Of a DNA stretch of 14,160 nt, positions 13,142 to 14,160 are shown one piece after another; the first letter of the stretch is position 1; each line of letters begins with the position of its first letter. The stretch comes from Nitrolancea sp040255925 (GTDB lineage Bacteria > Chloroflexota > Chloroflexia > Thermomicrobiales > Thermomicrobiaceae): assembly GCA_040255925.1 (NCBI GenBank), contig JBDZVX010000063.1, positions 1 to 14,160 on the forward strand, written 5' to 3'. A program made the translations under genes and the position numbers. The notes beneath the pieces are model-generated. The model was not told where the DNA came from and made no database searches. It saw nothing but the letters and a program-made list of their open reading frames with translations.

Positions 13142-14080
13142 ATGTCCGCGTTCGACCTGTTCATTCAGACGGCACTGTTTGGGCTTTCCAACGGGTTTGT
13201 GCTGGCGTTGATCGCGCTGGGCTATACCCTGGTCTATGGGATCGTCGAGCTCATCAACTTCGCTCATGGCGAGGTCTACATGATGGGTTCCTTCATGGCG
13301 CTCACGGTTATAGCGGCAACCGGCGTCACCTTCAGTGATGGGCTGCTTCCGCGGGTGCTGGTCATCCTGTTGGCGCTGCTGGCCGCGATGCTTTTCAGCG
13401 GCGGCCTCAACTTCGCGATCGACCGCATCGCCTACCGGCCGTTGCGGAACGCGCCGCGACTGGCGCCGCTGATTACCGCGATTGGCATGTCCTTCGCGTT
13501 ACAGAATGTCGGGATCTGGTGGAAAGGCTCGCGCCCGGTCCTGTTTCCGTCAATGCTCCCTTCCAGCGATGTGCTGCGCGATTGGCTCCATATCGAGACG
13601 AACATCGCGGTCTCGTTCCCGATGTTCTTCGTCGTGCTCGTGACGGTGCCGTTACTGATCGGGTTGACCTGGTTCATCCGGAGCACCCGGCTCGGCAAAG
13701 CGATGCGCGCGACCGCCCAGGACCGGGAAGCGGCCGCGCTGATGGGGATCGACGTCAACCGCACCATTGGCCTCACCTTCCTACTGGGGGGGCTGATGGC
13801 CGGGGCCGCGGGTTTGATCAATGGCCTCTATAACAACCAGGTGGCCTACAACATGGGCTTCTATGCCGGGTTGATGGCGTTTACCGCGGCCGTCCTCGGT
13901 GGCATCGGGAACCTCACCGGCGCGGTCGTGGGCGGCATCTTCCTTGGGCTGGTTACCGCGTTCAGCGATGCGTATTTGAGCGCGCAATGGACCCCGGCAA
14001 TCGTCTTTGCCGTATTGGTCCTGGTCATTGTCTTCCGTCCGAGCGGCCTCTTTGGCGAGCAGGTCGTGGGGCGCGCGTAA
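13142..14080 (+). CDS. livH: branched-chain amino-acid ABC transporter permease, LivH type
   Basis: The product has 312 residues and many hydrophobic helices. The LivH signature IALGYTLVYGIVELINFAHGEVYMMGSFMA lies at about 25-52. The cytoplasmic coupling loop RATAQDREAAALMGIDVNRTIGLTF (about 189-213) carries the EAA-type contact to the ATPase. The closing TM part GGIGNLTGAVVGGIFLGLV (about 253-271) and the FRPSGLFGE end (298-306) are also typical. It forms half of the membrane channel with a LivM-type partner, and LivG/LivF ATPases would be expected downstream. The ATG at 13142 is preceded only by a poor GAAGGG at 13 bases, so its translation may depend on livK. The next gene starts 6 bases after this stop, so the two are certainly co-transcribed. 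Confidence 0.95.
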   Translation: MSAFDLFIQTALFGLSNGFVLALIALGYTLVYGIVELINFAHGEVYMMGSFMALTVIAATGVTFSDGLLPRVLVILLALLAAMLFSGGLNFAIDRIAYRPLRNAPRLAPLITAIGMSFALQNVGIWWKGSRPVLFPSMLPSSDVLRDWLHIETNIAVSFPMFFVVLVTVPLLIGLTWFIRSTRLGKAMRATAQDREAAALMGIDVNRTIGLTFLLGGLMAGAAGLINGLYNNQVAYNMGFYAGLMAFTAAVLGGIGNLTGAVVGGIFLGLVTAFSDAYLSAQWTPAIVFAVLVLVIVFRPSGLFGEQVVGRA

Positions 14081-14086
14081 GGAGCG

Positions 14087-14160
14087 ATGCCGGTGGCCTT
14101 CCTGAAAGCGCTCGCACCCTGGGCAACCGGAACGCCCGAACGGCGGCGGAAGGCGATCCC
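14087..14160 (+). CDS. livM: probable LivM-type ABC permease, first codons only
   Basis: An open frame starts at the ATG at 14087 and runs off the window after about 24 codons (MPVAFLKALAPWATGTPERR and so on). AAGGAG (14079-14084), which overlaps the livH stop codon, is 2 bases from this ATG but 8 from an in-frame GTG at 14093, which may be the real start. The visible residues are a basic, cytoplasmic-like N-terminus with no diagnostic motif. The LivM assignment rests on the standard livK-livH-livM order. Confidence 0.6.
   Translation, partial: MPVAFLKALAPWATGTPERRRKAI

Noticed and set aside
1..14160. CRISPR array, tRNA, rRNA, insertion sequence or phage genes
   Set aside because: No spaced direct repeats, cloverleaf-type sequence, transposase motif or terminal inverted repeats were found on reading both strands.

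Overview
The window is a GC-rich (roughly 60%) bacterial chromosomal segment. It is densely coded, with Shine-Dalgarno sites, sigma70-like promoters and frequent GTG/TTG starts. The gene mix (PrkA-YhbH-SpoVR operon, TatA-type proteins with an FGPxxLPE signature, an ABC branched-chain amino-acid transporter, an AI-2E-family permease) and the protein style suggest a Chloroflexota bacterium, perhaps of the Thermomicrobia. That assignment is an inference from composition and gene content only. I see no phage, insertion sequence, CRISPR array, tRNA or rRNA.

Layout. (1) 1-3996, plus strand: a tight stress/sporulation-type operon, with the 3' part of a PrkA protein kinase gene, a YhbH/DUF444 von Willebrand-like protein and a SpoVR family protein. 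A hairpin at 4032-4056 follows. (2) 4144-4242, minus strand: an unannotated 32-codon membrane microprotein gene with a good ribosome binding site. (3) 4615-5079, plus: a SRPBCC-fold protein, convergent with an AI-2E family permease (minus, 5100-6551) that carries an extra soluble C-terminal domain. (4) 6650-8472, plus: a promoter and four small genes, encoding a two-helix membrane protein, a BON-domain protein, an ABM-like dimeric alpha+beta barrel protein and a SnoaL/NTF2-like protein. Short, hairpin-rich gaps separate them. (5) 8498-9403, minus: a beta-hydroxyacid dehydrogenase (3-hydroxyisobutyrate dehydrogenase family) with an inverted repeat over its likely promoter. (6) 9644-10426, plus: two TatA/TatB-like genes, the first with a C-terminal zinc ribbon. 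(7) 10463-11245, minus: a GntR/HutC regulator. It is divergent from (8) 11766-14160, plus, the start of a liv-type ABC transporter operon: lipoprotein binding protein, LivH-type permease and the first codons of a probable LivM-type permease.

How the genes work together. The PrkA/YhbH/SpoVR trio is a widely conserved co-transcribed set linked to starvation and sporulation physiology. The GntR gene and the liv operon share a divergent control region, and two ATACTAGT repeats sit on the predicted liv promoter, so the regulator probably controls uptake of the transporter's substrate. The two Tat genes could supply membrane components of the twin-arginine translocon, but no tatC is in the window. 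The rest look like housekeeping or accessory single genes.

I did not find a clearly new multi-gene system. The most noteworthy points are the membrane microprotein gene, the TatA-zinc-ribbon fusion, the tail domain on the permease, and the two operator-like repeats at 9444-9476 and 11486-11510.
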